Shown: in pieces, positions 36,855-45,788 of the stretch
How the letters are laid out: each line of letters opens with the position of its first letter
Position numbering within the stretch: the stretch's first letter is position 1
Source of the DNA: Flavobacterium kingsejongi
Lineage (GTDB): Bacteria > Bacteroidota > Bacteroidia > Flavobacteriales > Flavobacteriaceae
Assembly: GCF_003076475.1 (NCBI RefSeq)
Contig: NZ_CP020919.1
Coordinates: 3,534,001-3,598,000, forward strand
Length of the DNA: 64,000 bases
Direction of reading: 5' to 3'
Translations under genes and position numbers: made by a program
The notes under the pieces: generated by a model
What the model saw: the letters and a program-made list of their open reading frames with translations, nothing else
Database searches by the model: none
What the model was told of the DNA's origin: nothing

Positions 36855-37949
36855 TTATACGTTGAAACGGAAATGCATTACATCACCATCCTTAACAATA
36901 TATTCTTTTCCTTCGACACGAAGTTTTCCAGCTTCTTTTACTTTAGCTTCTGAACCATAGGCTTCAAAATCAGTAAAAGCAATTACTTCCGCACGGATAA
37001 ATCCTTTTTCAAAATCAGAGTGGATCACACCAGCTGCCTGAGGAGCAGTATCACCAACATTAATCGTCCAGGCACGTACTTCTTTTACTCCTGCGGTAAA
37101 ATACGTTTGAAGATTCAGCAATTTGTAGGCTGCCCTGATTAAAGCAGAAGAACCCGGCTCCTGTAGCCCTAAATCTTCCAGGAACATTTTGCGCTCTTCA
37201 TAAGTCTCCAGTTCTGTAATATCAGCTTCCGTACCTACTGCCAAAACGATGACCTGTGCATTTTCATCTTTTACCAATTCACGAACTTGGTCTACATATT
37301 GGTTTCCGTTTACTGCAGCACCTTCATCAACATTACATACATACAATACCGGTTTTGATGTAATCAGTTGAAAAGCTTCCATCAATACTTCTTCATCATA
37401 ATTCTTAGGCTCTACCGTACGTACCGATTTTGCCTGCAATAAGGTTTCACGGATACGGTTCAGTAATGCTTCTTCTACCTGTGCTTCTTTATTTCCTGTC
37501 TTTGCAGCTCTTTTTACTTTTTCCAGTCGTTTTTCAACTGTTTCAAGATCTTTTAATTGCAATTCAATATCGATGGTTTCTTTATCACGGATTGGGTTTA
37601 CACTACCATCAACGTGGATGATATTATCGTTATCAAAACAACGCAGTACGTGGATAATTGCATTACACTCCCTGATGTTGCCCAGGAACTGGTTACCCAG
37701 GCCTTCTCCCTTACTCGCACCTTTTACCAAACCTGCGATATCAACAATATCAACAGTAGCAGGCTGTACACGTTCCGGATTAACCAATTCTTCCAGTTTT
37801 TCGAGCCTTGGATCAGGAACATTCACTACTCCAATATTCGGTTCAATAGTACAAAATGGGAAGTTTGCGCTCTGTGCTTTTGCATTCGACAAACAGTTGA
37901 ATAACGTTGATTTTCCAACATTGGGTAATCCTACAATTCCTGCTTTCAT
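36855..37949 (-). CDS. ychF: Redox-regulated Obg-like ATPase YchF
   Basis: 364 aa, full length. P-loop [12 protein letters not shown] at the N-terminus, [30 protein letters not shown], the ATP-specifying NVDE-type segment (VCNVDEGA), and the C-terminal TGS domain ([13 protein letters not shown]...). It binds the ribosome and hydrolyses ATP; linked to stress responses in E. coli. Confidence 0.96.
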   Translation of the reverse strand: MKAGIVGLPNVGKSTLFNCLSNAKAQSANFPFCTIEPNIGVVNVPDPRLEKLEELVNPERVQPATVDIVDIAGLVKGASKGEGLGNQFLGNIRECNAIIHVLRCFDNDNIIHVDGSVNPIRDKETIDIELQLKDLETVEKRLEKVKRAAKTGNKEAQVEEALLNRIRETLLQAKSVRTVEPKNYDEEVLMEAFQLITSKPVLYVCNVDEGAAVNGNQYVDQVRELVKDENAQVIVLAVGTEADITELETYEERKMFLEDLGLQEPGSSALIRAAYKLLNLQTYFTAGVKEVRAWTINVGDTAPQAAGVIHSDFEKGFIRAEVIAFTDFEAYGSEAKVKEAGKLRVEGKEYIVKDGDVMHFRFNV

Positions 37950-38015
37950 TTCTTATTTGGATTGAAAGTTTAGCGCCAATCGCTAATACTTATTGATTTA
38001 TATTTTAAAAGTCTG

Positions 38016-38023
38016 CAAATATA
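38016..38023 (-). promoter_or_regulatory. -7 box of ychF
   Basis: TATATTTG on the minus strand, about 67 bases before the ATG. Confidence 0.5.
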
Positions 38024-38146
38024 AGGTTTTGAATTAATATAATTTCAAGTTTTATCCGTTCGATACTAAAATCATAATGCTTTTGCACATTCTTTTTTTA
38101 GCAAAATATTACCATATCATTAATATTAATTTTAACATAAATTCTG

Positions 38147-38154
38147 TATTTTTG
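38147..38154 (+). promoter_or_regulatory. -7 box of the small secreted protein gene
   Basis: TATTTTTG, 30 bases before the ATG. Confidence 0.6.
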
Positions 38155-38183
38155 AGTAGTAATAATCCCAAAACCAAAGCAAA

Positions 38184-38726
38184 ATGAAAAAGTTATTTTT
38201 AAGCGTTGTGGCTCTTTTCGCCGTTATGACAATACAAGCACAAAAAAATGTCGAGAAAGTGACAACTACAACTGTAAAAACAGTTAATGATGGTACGGCT
38301 CCTAAATCAGTTGTAAAAACTGAAGTGGATGAAAAAGTACAGGACATCAAATTAAAAGACAAGACAGAATCGCTCAACAAGAAAAAAGATATGGATGCTC
38401 AGGTAGAAACAGTGGAGTCTTCTTCTACAGTAGCTTACCTTACATCTGAGAATCCATTGAAAACTAAATTGAACGAAAGTGTATTCTACACGCTGAACGG
38501 AAAAAAATATCAGTTTGTGACCCGTCAGAGTGGTTTTAAAGTATCTACAGATGAAAATCCTCATTTCGCTTTCCTGAAAAAAACAGGTCAGAACGAATAT
38601 GTTTATGAAACTGAAAATTCAAAAGCTGTAGGGCATTTTGATGAAAAAGGAAACTTTGTAGTAGACCGTTCTGTAAAAATGTCAGATGGTACAACCGATA
38701 TCACCTATACTTTTGTAAAACAATAA
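38184..38726 (+). CDS. Small secreted protein of unknown function
   Basis: 180 aa with a signal peptide (LFLSVVALFAVMTIQAQ). The mature N-terminal part is rich in Lys, Thr and Val (VEKVTTTTVKTVNDG) and probably extended or helical; the C-terminal half (about residues 95-180) alternates like a small beta domain. I do not recognise a family. Monocistronic, with a promoter and terminator of its own. Confidence 0.8.
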   Translation: MKKLFLSVVALFAVMTIQAQKNVEKVTTTTVKTVNDGTAPKSVVKTEVDEKVQDIKLKDKTESLNKKKDMDAQVETVESSSTVAYLTSENPLKTKLNESVFYTLNGKKYQFVTRQSGFKVSTDENPHFAFLKKTGQNEYVYETENSKAVGHFDEKGNFVVDRSVKMSDGTTDITYTFVKQ

Positions 38727-38743
38727 GTATAAAATAAGGCTAT

Positions 38744-38778
38744 AAAAAAATCCTGAATTTACATTCAGGATTTTTTTT
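38744..38778. terminator. Bidirectional terminator
   Basis: AATCCTGAAT pairs with ATTCAGGATT around TTTAC-like loop bases, with A and T tracts; it lies directly at the end of the ferredoxin gene. Confidence 0.85.
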
Positions 38779-39128
38779 TATTCATCATGAAGGAAAGCCT
38801 GCCTGTTCAATAGTGTTTCATCACTTTCGACATGGTTATCATCCGGGACACAACAATCTACAGGACATACTGCCGCACATTGAGGTTCGTCGTGAAACCC
38901 TTTACATTCTGTACATTTTCCAGGGACAATGTAATAAATATCATCTGAAATAGGCGTCTGAGGATCATTAGCATCCACTTCTTCTCCATTAGGCAAAATT
39001 ATTTTTCCGCTTAATTTCGTTCCGTCTTTATATCGCCAATCATCAGCACCTTCATATATCGCTGTATTTGGGCACTCCGGCTCGCATGCTCCGCAGTTAA
39101 TACATTCGTCTGTTATTATGATTGCCAT
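38778..39128 (-). CDS. 4Fe-4S dicluster ferredoxin
   Basis: 116 aa. Two cysteine sets: [19 protein letters not shown] near the N-terminus and [22 protein letters not shown] near the C-terminus, enough for two [4Fe-4S] clusters. An insertion of about 45 residues between them ([19 protein letters not shown]) is typical of this ferredoxin type. Soluble electron carrier; partner unknown. Divergent from the acyl-CoA reductase gene, with overlapping promoter region. Confidence 0.94.
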   Translation of the reverse strand: MAIIITDECINCGACEPECPNTAIYEGADDWRYKDGTKLSGKIILPNGEEVDANDPQTPISDDIYYIVPGKCTECKGFHDEPQCAAVCPVDCCVPDDNHVESDETLLNRQAFLHDE

Positions 39129-39152
39129 AGCTGTTTTTTATTTTATAAACTG

Positions 39153-39160
39153 TAAATTTG
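39153..39160 (+). promoter_or_regulatory. -7 box of the acyl-CoA reductase gene
   Basis: TAAATTTG, 40 bases before the ATG. It lies two bases from the opposing box of the ferredoxin gene. Confidence 0.55.
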
Positions 39161-39162
39161 CA

Positions 39163-39170
39163 CAAAATTA
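39163..39170 (-). promoter_or_regulatory. -7 box of the ferredoxin gene
   Basis: TAATTTTG on the minus strand, 34 bases before the ATG, almost overlapping the promoter of the divergent gene. Confidence 0.55.
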
Positions 39171-39200
39171 CGTCCAAAACTATTCATAAGCAAATTCATA

Positions 39201-40259
39201 ATGACATTAGCAGACAAAAAAAAGGCATTTATCACACTGGGAACTTTTTTAAGCCAGTTTTCTTTGGATCACAATGAAAAAAAAGAAAATGTACCCCACA
39301 ATGATCGTTTCTTTGATTCCTTCAGTTCCCTGATCAAACTGTTGCAGTCTCATAATGGATGGTACACCGAAGAGCAGGTTACCTTTGCCCTTCACTCCTG
39401 GGCCGAAGCACTTACGGCTGCTAATTTGGACGAATGGCTAAAACCCTATTCCTTAGACAATACCACACCAAAAAATGTTGGGCTGATTTTAGCGGGTAAT
39501 ATCCCACTGGTCGGTTTTCATGATTTCCTGAGCGTATTGATTAGCGGACATAAAGTATTGGTAAAAACCTCATCCAATGATCAGCACCTCCTGCCTTTTT
39601 TAGCCAAGTACCTTATTGCCGTTGCACCTGGATTTCAGGAAAGAATTACGTTTTGCGAAGGAAAGCTTGAAAATTTTGACGCCGTTATTGCAACGGGAAG
39701 CAATAATACAGCCCGCTATTTCGAATATTATTTCAAGGACAAACCTTCCATCATACGCAAAAACAGGAATTCCGCTGCTGTACTCACAGGAGACGAAACC
39801 AAAGAGCAGCTTATCGGGCTGGGAGAAGATATTTTTCGCTATTTCGGATTGGGATGCCGTAATGTTTCCAAATTATTCCTTCCTGAAAATTATGATTTCG
39901 CATTACTTTTCGAAGCACTTTACGAATACCGTGATGTGATTTATTATGAAAAATACGCCAACAACTACGATTACAATAAGGCTGTATTCCTAATGAGTAA
40001 CTTCAAACTTCTGGATAATGAGTTTTTAACGCTGAAGGAAGATCCGGGATATGCCTCACCGATTTCCAGCGTTTTTTATGAATATTATTCCGATTTAAAC
40101 CAGTTGACCGGCCGCTTGATGGAAGAAAGAGACAGCTTGCAATGTATTGTTACTGCAGCCGATATCCCTTCCCGTACCGCTTTTGGGACCACACAACAGC
40201 CAAAGTTGTGGGATTATGCGGATAACGTCGATACTATTGCATTTCTGACCACACTATAA
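39201..40259 (+). CDS. Acyl-CoA reductase (LuxC-like)
   Basis: 352 aa of the aldehyde-dehydrogenase-like acyl-CoA reductase family. Visible blocks: VGLILAGNIPLVGFHDFLSV, IATGSNNTARYFEYYF, KNRNSAAVLTGDE, and GLGCRNVSKLFLPE, which carries the probable catalytic Cys. It would reduce an acyl-CoA or acyl-enzyme to an aldehyde with NAD(P)H. Its natural substrate in flavobacteria is unknown; the divergent ferredoxin is a conserved neighbour in my recollection. Confidence 0.85.
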   Translation: MTLADKKKAFITLGTFLSQFSLDHNEKKENVPHNDRFFDSFSSLIKLLQSHNGWYTEEQVTFALHSWAEALTAANLDEWLKPYSLDNTTPKNVGLILAGNIPLVGFHDFLSVLISGHKVLVKTSSNDQHLLPFLAKYLIAVAPGFQERITFCEGKLENFDAVIATGSNNTARYFEYYFKDKPSIIRKNRNSAAVLTGDETKEQLIGLGEDIFRYFGLGCRNVSKLFLPENYDFALLFEALYEYRDVIYYEKYANNYDYNKAVFLMSNFKLLDNEFLTLKEDPGYASPISSVFYEYYSDLNQLTGRLMEERDSLQCIVTAADIPSRTAFGTTQQPKLWDYADNVDTIAFLTTL

Positions 40260-40399
40260 TTTGTTTTTTTGCCAAATATACAGGTACTACAACGTTTTTG
40301 TTAATAACCTTGTGTAATAATTACTAAATTGTAAACTAATCTTTAATCCTATATTATGAAATTTGTGGTTTAAACCCATTGGATCAACTTTACAACACA

Positions 40400-41470
40400 A
40401 TGAAAAAACACAACTACAGCGCAGGACCTTGTATACTACCACAGGAAGTCTTCGAAAAAGCGGCACAAGCCGTATTAAATTTTAATGATTCCGGGTTATC
40501 CATATTGGAAATTTCACACCGCAGCAAAGATTTTGTTGCCGTCATGGAAGAAGCCCGTGCACTCGCACTGGAATTACTGGGACTTACTGGAAAAGGCTAC
40601 CAGGCCTTATTTTTACAGGGAGGTGCCAGCCTGGAATTCCTCAGGGTGCCTTACAATTTACTCAAAGAAAACGGACAAGCGGCATATTTAGATACCGGAA
40701 CATGGGCTAATGCTGCTATCAAAGAAGCAAAACCTTTTGGTGAAACATTGGTAGTCGCTTCTTCCAAACCGGAAAATTACAATCATATCCCAAAAAACTA
40801 TACTGTTCCTGCTACTGCTGATTATTTTCACTGTACGAGTAACAATACCATTTTTGGTACCCAGATAAAAGAATTCCCAGCACTTGACATTCCTGTGGTA
40901 TGCGACATGAGTTCTGATATTTTTTCCCGCCAGTTGGACTTTACAAAATTTGACCTGATTTATGCCGGTGCACAGAAAAACATGGGCCCTGCCGGAACCA
41001 CGCTTATTGTCGTAAAAGAATCCATACTGGGAACTACCGGAAGGAATATCCCGAACATATTGAATTACCAGCAGCATATTGAAAAGGAAAGCATGTACAA
41101 TACTCCCCCGGTATTTGCAGTTTACACGTCACTACTAACATTGCAATGGCTAAAAAACCTGGGCGGTATTCCAGCAATTGAAAAAATAAACGAAGCCAAA
41201 GCCACGTTATTGTATACCGAAATCGATCGCAATCCTTTATTCCGTGGTACTGCTGCCAAAGAAGACCGTTCTAACATGAATGCAACGTTCCTGCTAAACG
41301 ATGAGGCACATGCTCCGGTATTTGATGGGTTATGGAAAGCAGCGGGTATCTCAGGATTACCAGGACACCGTTCTGTGGGCGGCTACCGGGCATCCATGTA
41401 TAACGCCCTGCCACTGGAAAGCGTACAGGTATTGGTCGATGTAATGAAAGATCTGGAAACGAAAGTATAA
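40400..41470 (+). CDS. serC: Phosphoserine aminotransferase
   Basis: 356 aa from ATG 40400; the frame opens at 40379 (TTG), but homology begins at MKKHNYSAGPCILP. PLP lysine in YAGAQKNMGPAG; other signatures LEISHRSKDF, FLQGGASLEF, and GHRSVGGYRASMYNAL with phosphate-binding residues. It converts 3-phosphohydroxypyruvate to phosphoserine. serA follows 57 bases later, so both steps of serine synthesis sit together. Confidence 0.96.
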   Translation: MKKHNYSAGPCILPQEVFEKAAQAVLNFNDSGLSILEISHRSKDFVAVMEEARALALELLGLTGKGYQALFLQGGASLEFLRVPYNLLKENGQAAYLDTGTWANAAIKEAKPFGETLVVASSKPENYNHIPKNYTVPATADYFHCTSNNTIFGTQIKEFPALDIPVVCDMSSDIFSRQLDFTKFDLIYAGAQKNMGPAGTTLIVVKESILGTTGRNIPNILNYQQHIEKESMYNTPPVFAVYTSLLTLQWLKNLGGIPAIEKINEAKATLLYTEIDRNPLFRGTAAKEDRSNMNATFLLNDEAHAPVFDGLWKAAGISGLPGHRSVGGYRASMYNALPLESVQVLVDVMKDLETKV

Positions 41471-41527
41471 CGGCCACTTTCTAAACCCACAACACAACAA
41501 CTAAATTTTACCCTATAATCACATACA

Positions 41528-42493
41528 ATGAAAATATTAGCAAATGACGGGATTTCAAAAAGTGGAATCGAAGCTTTGGAGAAAGGCGGATTTGAAGTTA
41601 TTACCACTAAAGTAGCCCAGGAGCAGGTTGCAAATTTCATCAACACAAACAACGTCAGCGTACTCTTAGTGCGCAGTGCTACAAAAGTGCGCAAAGACAT
41701 CATCGATAGCTGCCCGGGACTTAAGGTAATCGGTCGTGGTGGTGTTGGTATGGACAACATTGACGTGGAATATGCACGTTCCAAAGGGATTCATGTCATC
41801 AATACGCCTGCTTCTTCATCAGAATCCGTAGCAGAGCTTGTTTTTGCCCATTTGTTTACTGGCGTACGTTTCCTGCATGACTCCAACAGAAACATGCCTT
41901 TGGAAGGAGACCTTAAATTTGATTCCCTGAAAAAAGCATACGCTAACGGGGTCGAATTGCGAGGTAAAACTTTAGGCATCATTGGTTTTGGCCGTATCGG
42001 GCGTGCTGTAGCAAAAATTGCTTTAGGATTAGGCATGCGCGTTATTGCTTCTGACAAATTTGTAGGCAATGCTGAAATTAAAGTTGATTTTTATAATGGC
42101 CAGTTTATTAATGTTGAAATCATTACCGAACCGATAGAGGATATCTTTAAGCATTCGGATTTCATTTCCCTGCATGTACCGGCACAACAAGACGGCTATG
42201 TAATTGGAAAAACACAATTTGACTCTATGAAAGATGGTGTTGGAATTATCAATGCGGCCCGTGGTGGGATTATCAATGAAGTCGAGCTGATTGCGGCACT
42301 GGACAGTGGCAAAGTTCTATTCGCCGGACTGGATGTCTACGAAACAGAACCTACACCGTCCGTACAAATCCTGATGCATCCAAAAGTGTCGCTAACGCCT
42401 CATATTGGAGCAGCAACGAATGAAGCACAAGACCGTATTGGAACCGAATTAGCAGAACAGATTATCAGCCTTTTAAAGCTGGATATCGCTTAA
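41528..42493 (+). CDS. serA: D-3-phosphoglycerate dehydrogenase, short form
   Basis: 321 aa, the form without the C-terminal ACT regulatory domain. Family blocks: GRGGVGMDNIDVEYA, NAD motif GIIGFGRIGRAVAKIALG, the catalytic Arg in INAARGGIINE, the Glu region DVYETEPTP and the catalytic His in LTPHIGAAT. It catalyses the first step of serine synthesis. Lack of the ACT domain suggests no allosteric serine inhibition through that domain. Confidence 0.95.
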   Translation: MKILANDGISKSGIEALEKGGFEVITTKVAQEQVANFINTNNVSVLLVRSATKVRKDIIDSCPGLKVIGRGGVGMDNIDVEYARSKGIHVINTPASSSESVAELVFAHLFTGVRFLHDSNRNMPLEGDLKFDSLKKAYANGVELRGKTLGIIGFGRIGRAVAKIALGLGMRVIASDKFVGNAEIKVDFYNGQFINVEIITEPIEDIFKHSDFISLHVPAQQDGYVIGKTQFDSMKDGVGIINAARGGIINEVELIAALDSGKVLFAGLDVYETEPTPSVQILMHPKVSLTPHIGAATNEAQDRIGTELAEQIISLLKLDIA

Positions 42494-42547
42494 AGGCATA
42501 CCCTTATATTTATTACAACACATTAACATTCAAGTCGATATATTCGC

Positions 42548-42555
42548 TACATTTG
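42548..42555 (+). promoter_or_regulatory. -7 box of the DUF937 gene
   Basis: TACATTTG, 27 bases before the ATG. Confidence 0.55.
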
Positions 42556-42581
42556 TATTAAATCTATAAATTTATACAGCT

Positions 42582-43193
42582 ATGGCAGGACTATTGGATT
42601 TATTAAACAGTGATACGGGAAAGCAGATTATTGACGGAATAAGTCAAAAAGCAGGGGTCAGCAGTACTGAAACCTCTTCTGTTTTAACCTCAGCTTTACC
42701 GCAGTTGGCAGGCGCCTTACAAAGTAATGCTGCAACCCCTGAAGGAGCTTCCGGATTATTAGGCGCTTTAACCGGTGGCAAACATGACGGAAGCATTTTA
42801 GATAATCTTTCGGGGTTCCTGGGTAGTGGTGACGCTACTGCTGAAGGTGGCAGTATTCTCGGGCACATCTTCGGAAATAACCAGGATGCCACACAGAATG
42901 CCATCAGTGCCAAAACCGGTGTGAGCAGCGATAAGGTAAGTGCCATCCTCAAAATGGCCGCGCCAATTATCATGGGTTACCTTGGAAAGCAGACCAAGGC
43001 CAATAATGTAGGCTCGGCAGGTGGACTAAGTGATATGCTGGGCGGATTACTGGGCGGCGGTTCCGGAGGTGGATTAACTTCCGTACTGGACCAGAATGGT
43101 GATGGAAAACTGGACATGAGCGACGCTACTGCTGCGCTGTCCGGTAAAAAAGGAGGAATTGGCGGATTTCTTAGCAGCCTCTTTGGAAAATAA
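42582..43193 (+). CDS. DUF937 domain protein with an EF-hand-like loop
   Basis: 203 aa without signal peptide. The first 140 residues carry two DUF937/YidB-like helical repeats (GLLDLLNSDTGKQII, then ISAKTGVSSDKVSAILKMAAPIIMGYLG). A Gly-rich stretch follows, and the C-terminus holds the loop DQNGDGKLDMSDA, which matches an EF-hand or dockerin calcium loop. It ends in GGFLSSLFGK. Function unknown. Confidence 0.85.
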   Translation: MAGLLDLLNSDTGKQIIDGISQKAGVSSTETSSVLTSALPQLAGALQSNAATPEGASGLLGALTGGKHDGSILDNLSGFLGSGDATAEGGSILGHIFGNNQDATQNAISAKTGVSSDKVSAILKMAAPIIMGYLGKQTKANNVGSAGGLSDMLGGLLGGGSGGGLTSVLDQNGDGKLDMSDATAALSGKKGGIGGFLSSLFGK

Positions 43194-43210
43194 TACAGTA
43201 CACATACTAT

Positions 43211-43241
43211 AAAACACCGGAATCATCCGGTGTTTTTTTTT
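43211..43241 (+). terminator. Terminator after the DUF937 gene
   Basis: AACACCGG pairs with CCGGTGTT around a 6-base loop, followed by a T tract. Confidence 0.8.
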
Positions 43242-43265
43242 ATCTTTATGCTAATCCGACATGTC

Positions 43266-43688
43266 ATGAAAAATATAGTCTTTGCCAGTATCATCATCCT
43301 GCTCGCCATAAGCTGTGGCTCACACAACACTACTCAGTTTGCCAGCTCCGGCAGTACCAACGATACCATAAAAATTGCCAATGACAGTATCGGGTATGAA
43401 GTCATCATCATCGAACCCGGATTCAATAGCTACATTAATTCTATTGCACGTCCCCGTGGCTATTACAGCCAGAATTACCTCGAGAATAAAAACCAGCTTT
43501 GGGTACGGGAATGGAATAGCAGGGTCAATCAGCCCTTCCGGTATGACCCAAATTTATATGAAATGCAAATTGATTACAATGCCGGTACGGATTATGGCTA
43601 TGAGGTAAATTACCTGCTGTATAATTATCTGGTATACTTCCAAAATAAATACAAACAGTCCTTATTTGGATTTGTTCCACATAACTAA
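43266..43688 (+). CDS. DUF6146-like lipoprotein
   Basis: 140 aa from the ATG at 43266 (the frame opens earlier, within the terminator region). Lipobox at C17 (ILLAISC). The mature part contains YEVIIIEPGFNSYINSIARPRGYYS and ends in a Tyr-rich region (NYLLYNYLVYFQNKY). I associate it with the DUF6146 family of flavobacteria from memory. Function unknown. Confidence 0.78.
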   Translation: MKNIVFASIIILLAISCGSHNTTQFASSGSTNDTIKIANDSIGYEVIIIEPGFNSYINSIARPRGYYSQNYLENKNQLWVREWNSRVNQPFRYDPNLYEMQIDYNAGTDYGYEVNYLLYNYLVYFQNKYKQSLFGFVPHN

Positions 43689-43694
43689 AACAAC

Positions 43695-43702
43695 TACATT
43701 TG
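43695..43702 (+). promoter_or_regulatory. -7 box of the following small membrane protein gene
   Basis: TACATTTG, 17 bases before the ATG at 43719. Confidence 0.55.
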
Positions 43703-43718
43703 TGTTTTTTAAAGCCTT

Positions 43719-44033
43719 ATGGAAAAGTTGAAGCAACGTTGGGGAATATCTTCCAACTTTCAGATTGTAATGATTTTTATAGTATTTGCAGTGACAGGTT
43801 CCACATCCGCGTACCTTTCCAAACCCGTATTAGCTCTTTTTGGCTTATCAAAAGAAACTATATCCCTTTGGGTTTATTACCCACTTTACATCATTCTGAT
43901 CTTCCCTATTTACCAGGTTTTACTGGTTACTTTTGGGTTTCTGTTTGGACAGTTTACCTTCTTCTGGAACTTTGAGAAGAAAATGCTCCGCAGCATGGGG
44001 CTCGGTTTTTTAGTCGGCTCCAAAAAACAATAA
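43719..44033 (+). CDS. DUF6787-like small membrane protein
   Basis: 104 aa with two or three hydrophobic segments (FQIVMIFIVFAVTGSTSAYL and YYPLYIILIFPIYQVLLVTF) and a C-terminal FFWNFEKKM segment. Similar proteins in flavobacteria have been mislabelled as prolipoprotein transferases; I assign DUF6787 only tentatively. Third of three small genes after serA. Confidence 0.75.
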   Translation: MEKLKQRWGISSNFQIVMIFIVFAVTGSTSAYLSKPVLALFGLSKETISLWVYYPLYIILIFPIYQVLLVTFGFLFGQFTFFWNFEKKMLRSMGLGFLVGSKKQ

Positions 44034-44055
44034 TTCCCTTTACATCATTTTATTC

Positions 44056-45249
44056 CTATTCAATAACAATCTTTTTTGTCACTGACGCTTCTCCAGCGAT
44101 TACAGCAGCACTGTACACTCCGGAAGCCAGGTTCACTAATGTGATAGTCTCTTCCGTTCCGGGATGCTGGATTTGGGTATCCAATACTATTTTTCCGGAT
44201 AAATCGGTCAGGGTAAAACGATACGAAACTCCGCCCAGGTCACCCCGGTGAATCGTAAGCCTGTTGTGTGCAGGAACAGGAAAAAAAGACACTCCATAAT
44301 CCTTTTCGTTTGTAGCAATATCGAGTGTAGCCTGGGTAGCTTTTGCAAAATGTAACGCAGCACCAGTAGCGGCACGCGCGACCTGATGTACATAAGCAGG
44401 ATCCATATTTATCAATCGATCGGAACTGGAATGCGGATGCGTTGATTCATTTCCCTCAAAAAAACCGGTAATGATTTCACCATTATTTTCGAAAGGCACA
44501 TAATCGGAACTGTAAGCATAGGACAAACTCGGCGTTAAGGAAGAATACAGATTCACACACGCTATCAACTGTGCCGTCATAGTATTGGATGCAGCATTAT
44601 TTGTTGAAGGATTATTATCCGTATCGCGCTCACACATAATCGTATTGTTATTCGCACCTGCCACACCGCCTACTTCATCAATATTAAAAACCAGGCGAAT
44701 GTTCATTTTTGGTACCGTACCATTTACCACGGTAGTCACATAATGCTGGCTGCCTAATAAACCATCTTCCTCGCCACTGAAATTAATAAATTTTATAGAA
44801 TATTCTGTCGAAACATTCTGCAGGAGCTTTGCAATCTCTAAGATCACCGCTACCCCACTCCCATTGTCATTTGTTCCGGGACCGTAAATCGTATCATAAT
44901 GCCCATCAATGATCACAAAAGTATTCGGGTATACCGTCCCGGTTTTGGTTACAATAAGATTGACCGAAGTACTGCCTCCATAGGAGAAGGAATCCGTTGT
45001 AATCTGCGAAAGCGTATAACCATAACTCAGGTATTTATTCTTGAGCCAGGTAAGCGTATTGGCCTGTGCAGCCGTTCCTTTGGATTTTATTCCTAAATTC
45101 TCAAATTCCGTTAAATTCTGGATGATCCGGGTTTCAGAACACTGGTCCGCTATTCCGGCATATACCGGGACATAAGATTGGCCGCTACCGGATATAAAAT
45201 AAAATAAAGCTGCAAAACAGGGGTAATAGCTTTTAAAAAGACGTTTCAT
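44056..45249 (-). CDS. M28-family metallopeptidase secreted by type IX system
   Basis: 397 aa with a signal peptide (FAALFYFISGSGQS). The two-zinc site is complete: H117 (DGHYDT), D128 (TNDNGSG), E160/E161 (SGEEDG), D191 (NIDEVGG) and a later His in the THPHSSSD region. Residues about 320-397 are a type A sorting domain of the type IX secretion system (FFPVPAHNRLTI start, ending VTKKIVIE). It probably acts outside the cell as an aminopeptidase. Confidence 0.93.
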   Translation of the reverse strand: MKRLFKSYYPCFAALFYFISGSGQSYVPVYAGIADQCSETRIIQNLTEFENLGIKSKGTAAQANTLTWLKNKYLSYGYTLSQITTDSFSYGGSTSVNLIVTKTGTVYPNTFVIIDGHYDTIYGPGTNDNGSGVAVILEIAKLLQNVSTEYSIKFINFSGEEDGLLGSQHYVTTVVNGTVPKMNIRLVFNIDEVGGVAGANNNTIMCERDTDNNPSTNNAASNTMTAQLIACVNLYSSLTPSLSYAYSSDYVPFENNGEIITGFFEGNESTHPHSSSDRLINMDPAYVHQVARAATGAALHFAKATQATLDIATNEKDYGVSFFPVPAHNRLTIHRGDLGGVSYRFTLTDLSGKIVLDTQIQHPGTEETITLVNLASGVYSAAVIAGEASVTKKIVIE

Positions 45250-45307
45250 TGGGTTGGTTTTATGTCAGTAAGAAGAACAGCAATCCCCAAATCCATTGTA
45301 TTAAAAA

Positions 45308-45354
45308 AGGGACAATGACATGCACCGGATGACCGGTTTAGTTCATTATCCCTT
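45308..45354. repeat. Imperfect inverted repeat between two minus-strand genes
   Basis: AAGGGACAATGA at the left and TCATTATCCCTT at the right pair with one mismatch; an inner CCGG palindrome repeats in the loop (CACCGGATGACCGGT). No T tract follows directly, so I do not call it a terminator. The 45250-45437 gap holds nothing else I can name. Confidence 0.55.
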
Positions 45355-45437
45355 GGATACTGTTTTTAACAGATCAGGAAGTAATTCTCCGTTTCAAATT
45401 TAAACATTTTTACGAATCATTATTCTAATCTCAAAAT

Positions 45438-45737
45438 TTATTTGTTTTTAATACCGTAGGTATAGATCCAGGTTAGTGTGAACGTGGGGATGAAATCCAG
45501 TCCCGGAGTGAGTTCTTCTATGAAGGAAATCATCCCTCCTACTTTACCTACTGTACCTTTATACATCCTTGCCAGTATAATTCCTGAAACCGGAGCCCAG
45601 ATGATATCAATTATTTCTGCAAATCCTGGAATACTATACGATAGCATCCCGATTCCATCAAATAGCAACCCTAAAAAAAGGTGTAACATCCGGTTACTGG
45701 ATTTGCTTTCTGCCTGTAATACAAGTTCTTTCGCCAT
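45438..45737 (-). CDS. Small membrane protein of unknown function
   Basis: About 99 aa from MAKELVLQ (the frame adds two residues upstream). Two or three hydrophobic segments, including LHLFLGLLFDGIGMLSYSIPG and ISFIEELTPGLDFIPTFTLTWIYTYG. No family recognised. It lies between the M28 and msrA genes, all on the minus strand. Confidence 0.75.
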   Translation of the reverse strand: MAKELVLQAESKSSNRMLHLFLGLLFDGIGMLSYSIPGFAEIIDIIWAPVSGIILARMYKGTVGKVGGMISFIEELTPGLDFIPTFTLTWIYTYGIKNK

Positions 45738-45788
45738 TTTCAAATTGTTTTATGCTTCTAAAACAACTTTAGTGCCAAAATATTGTAT

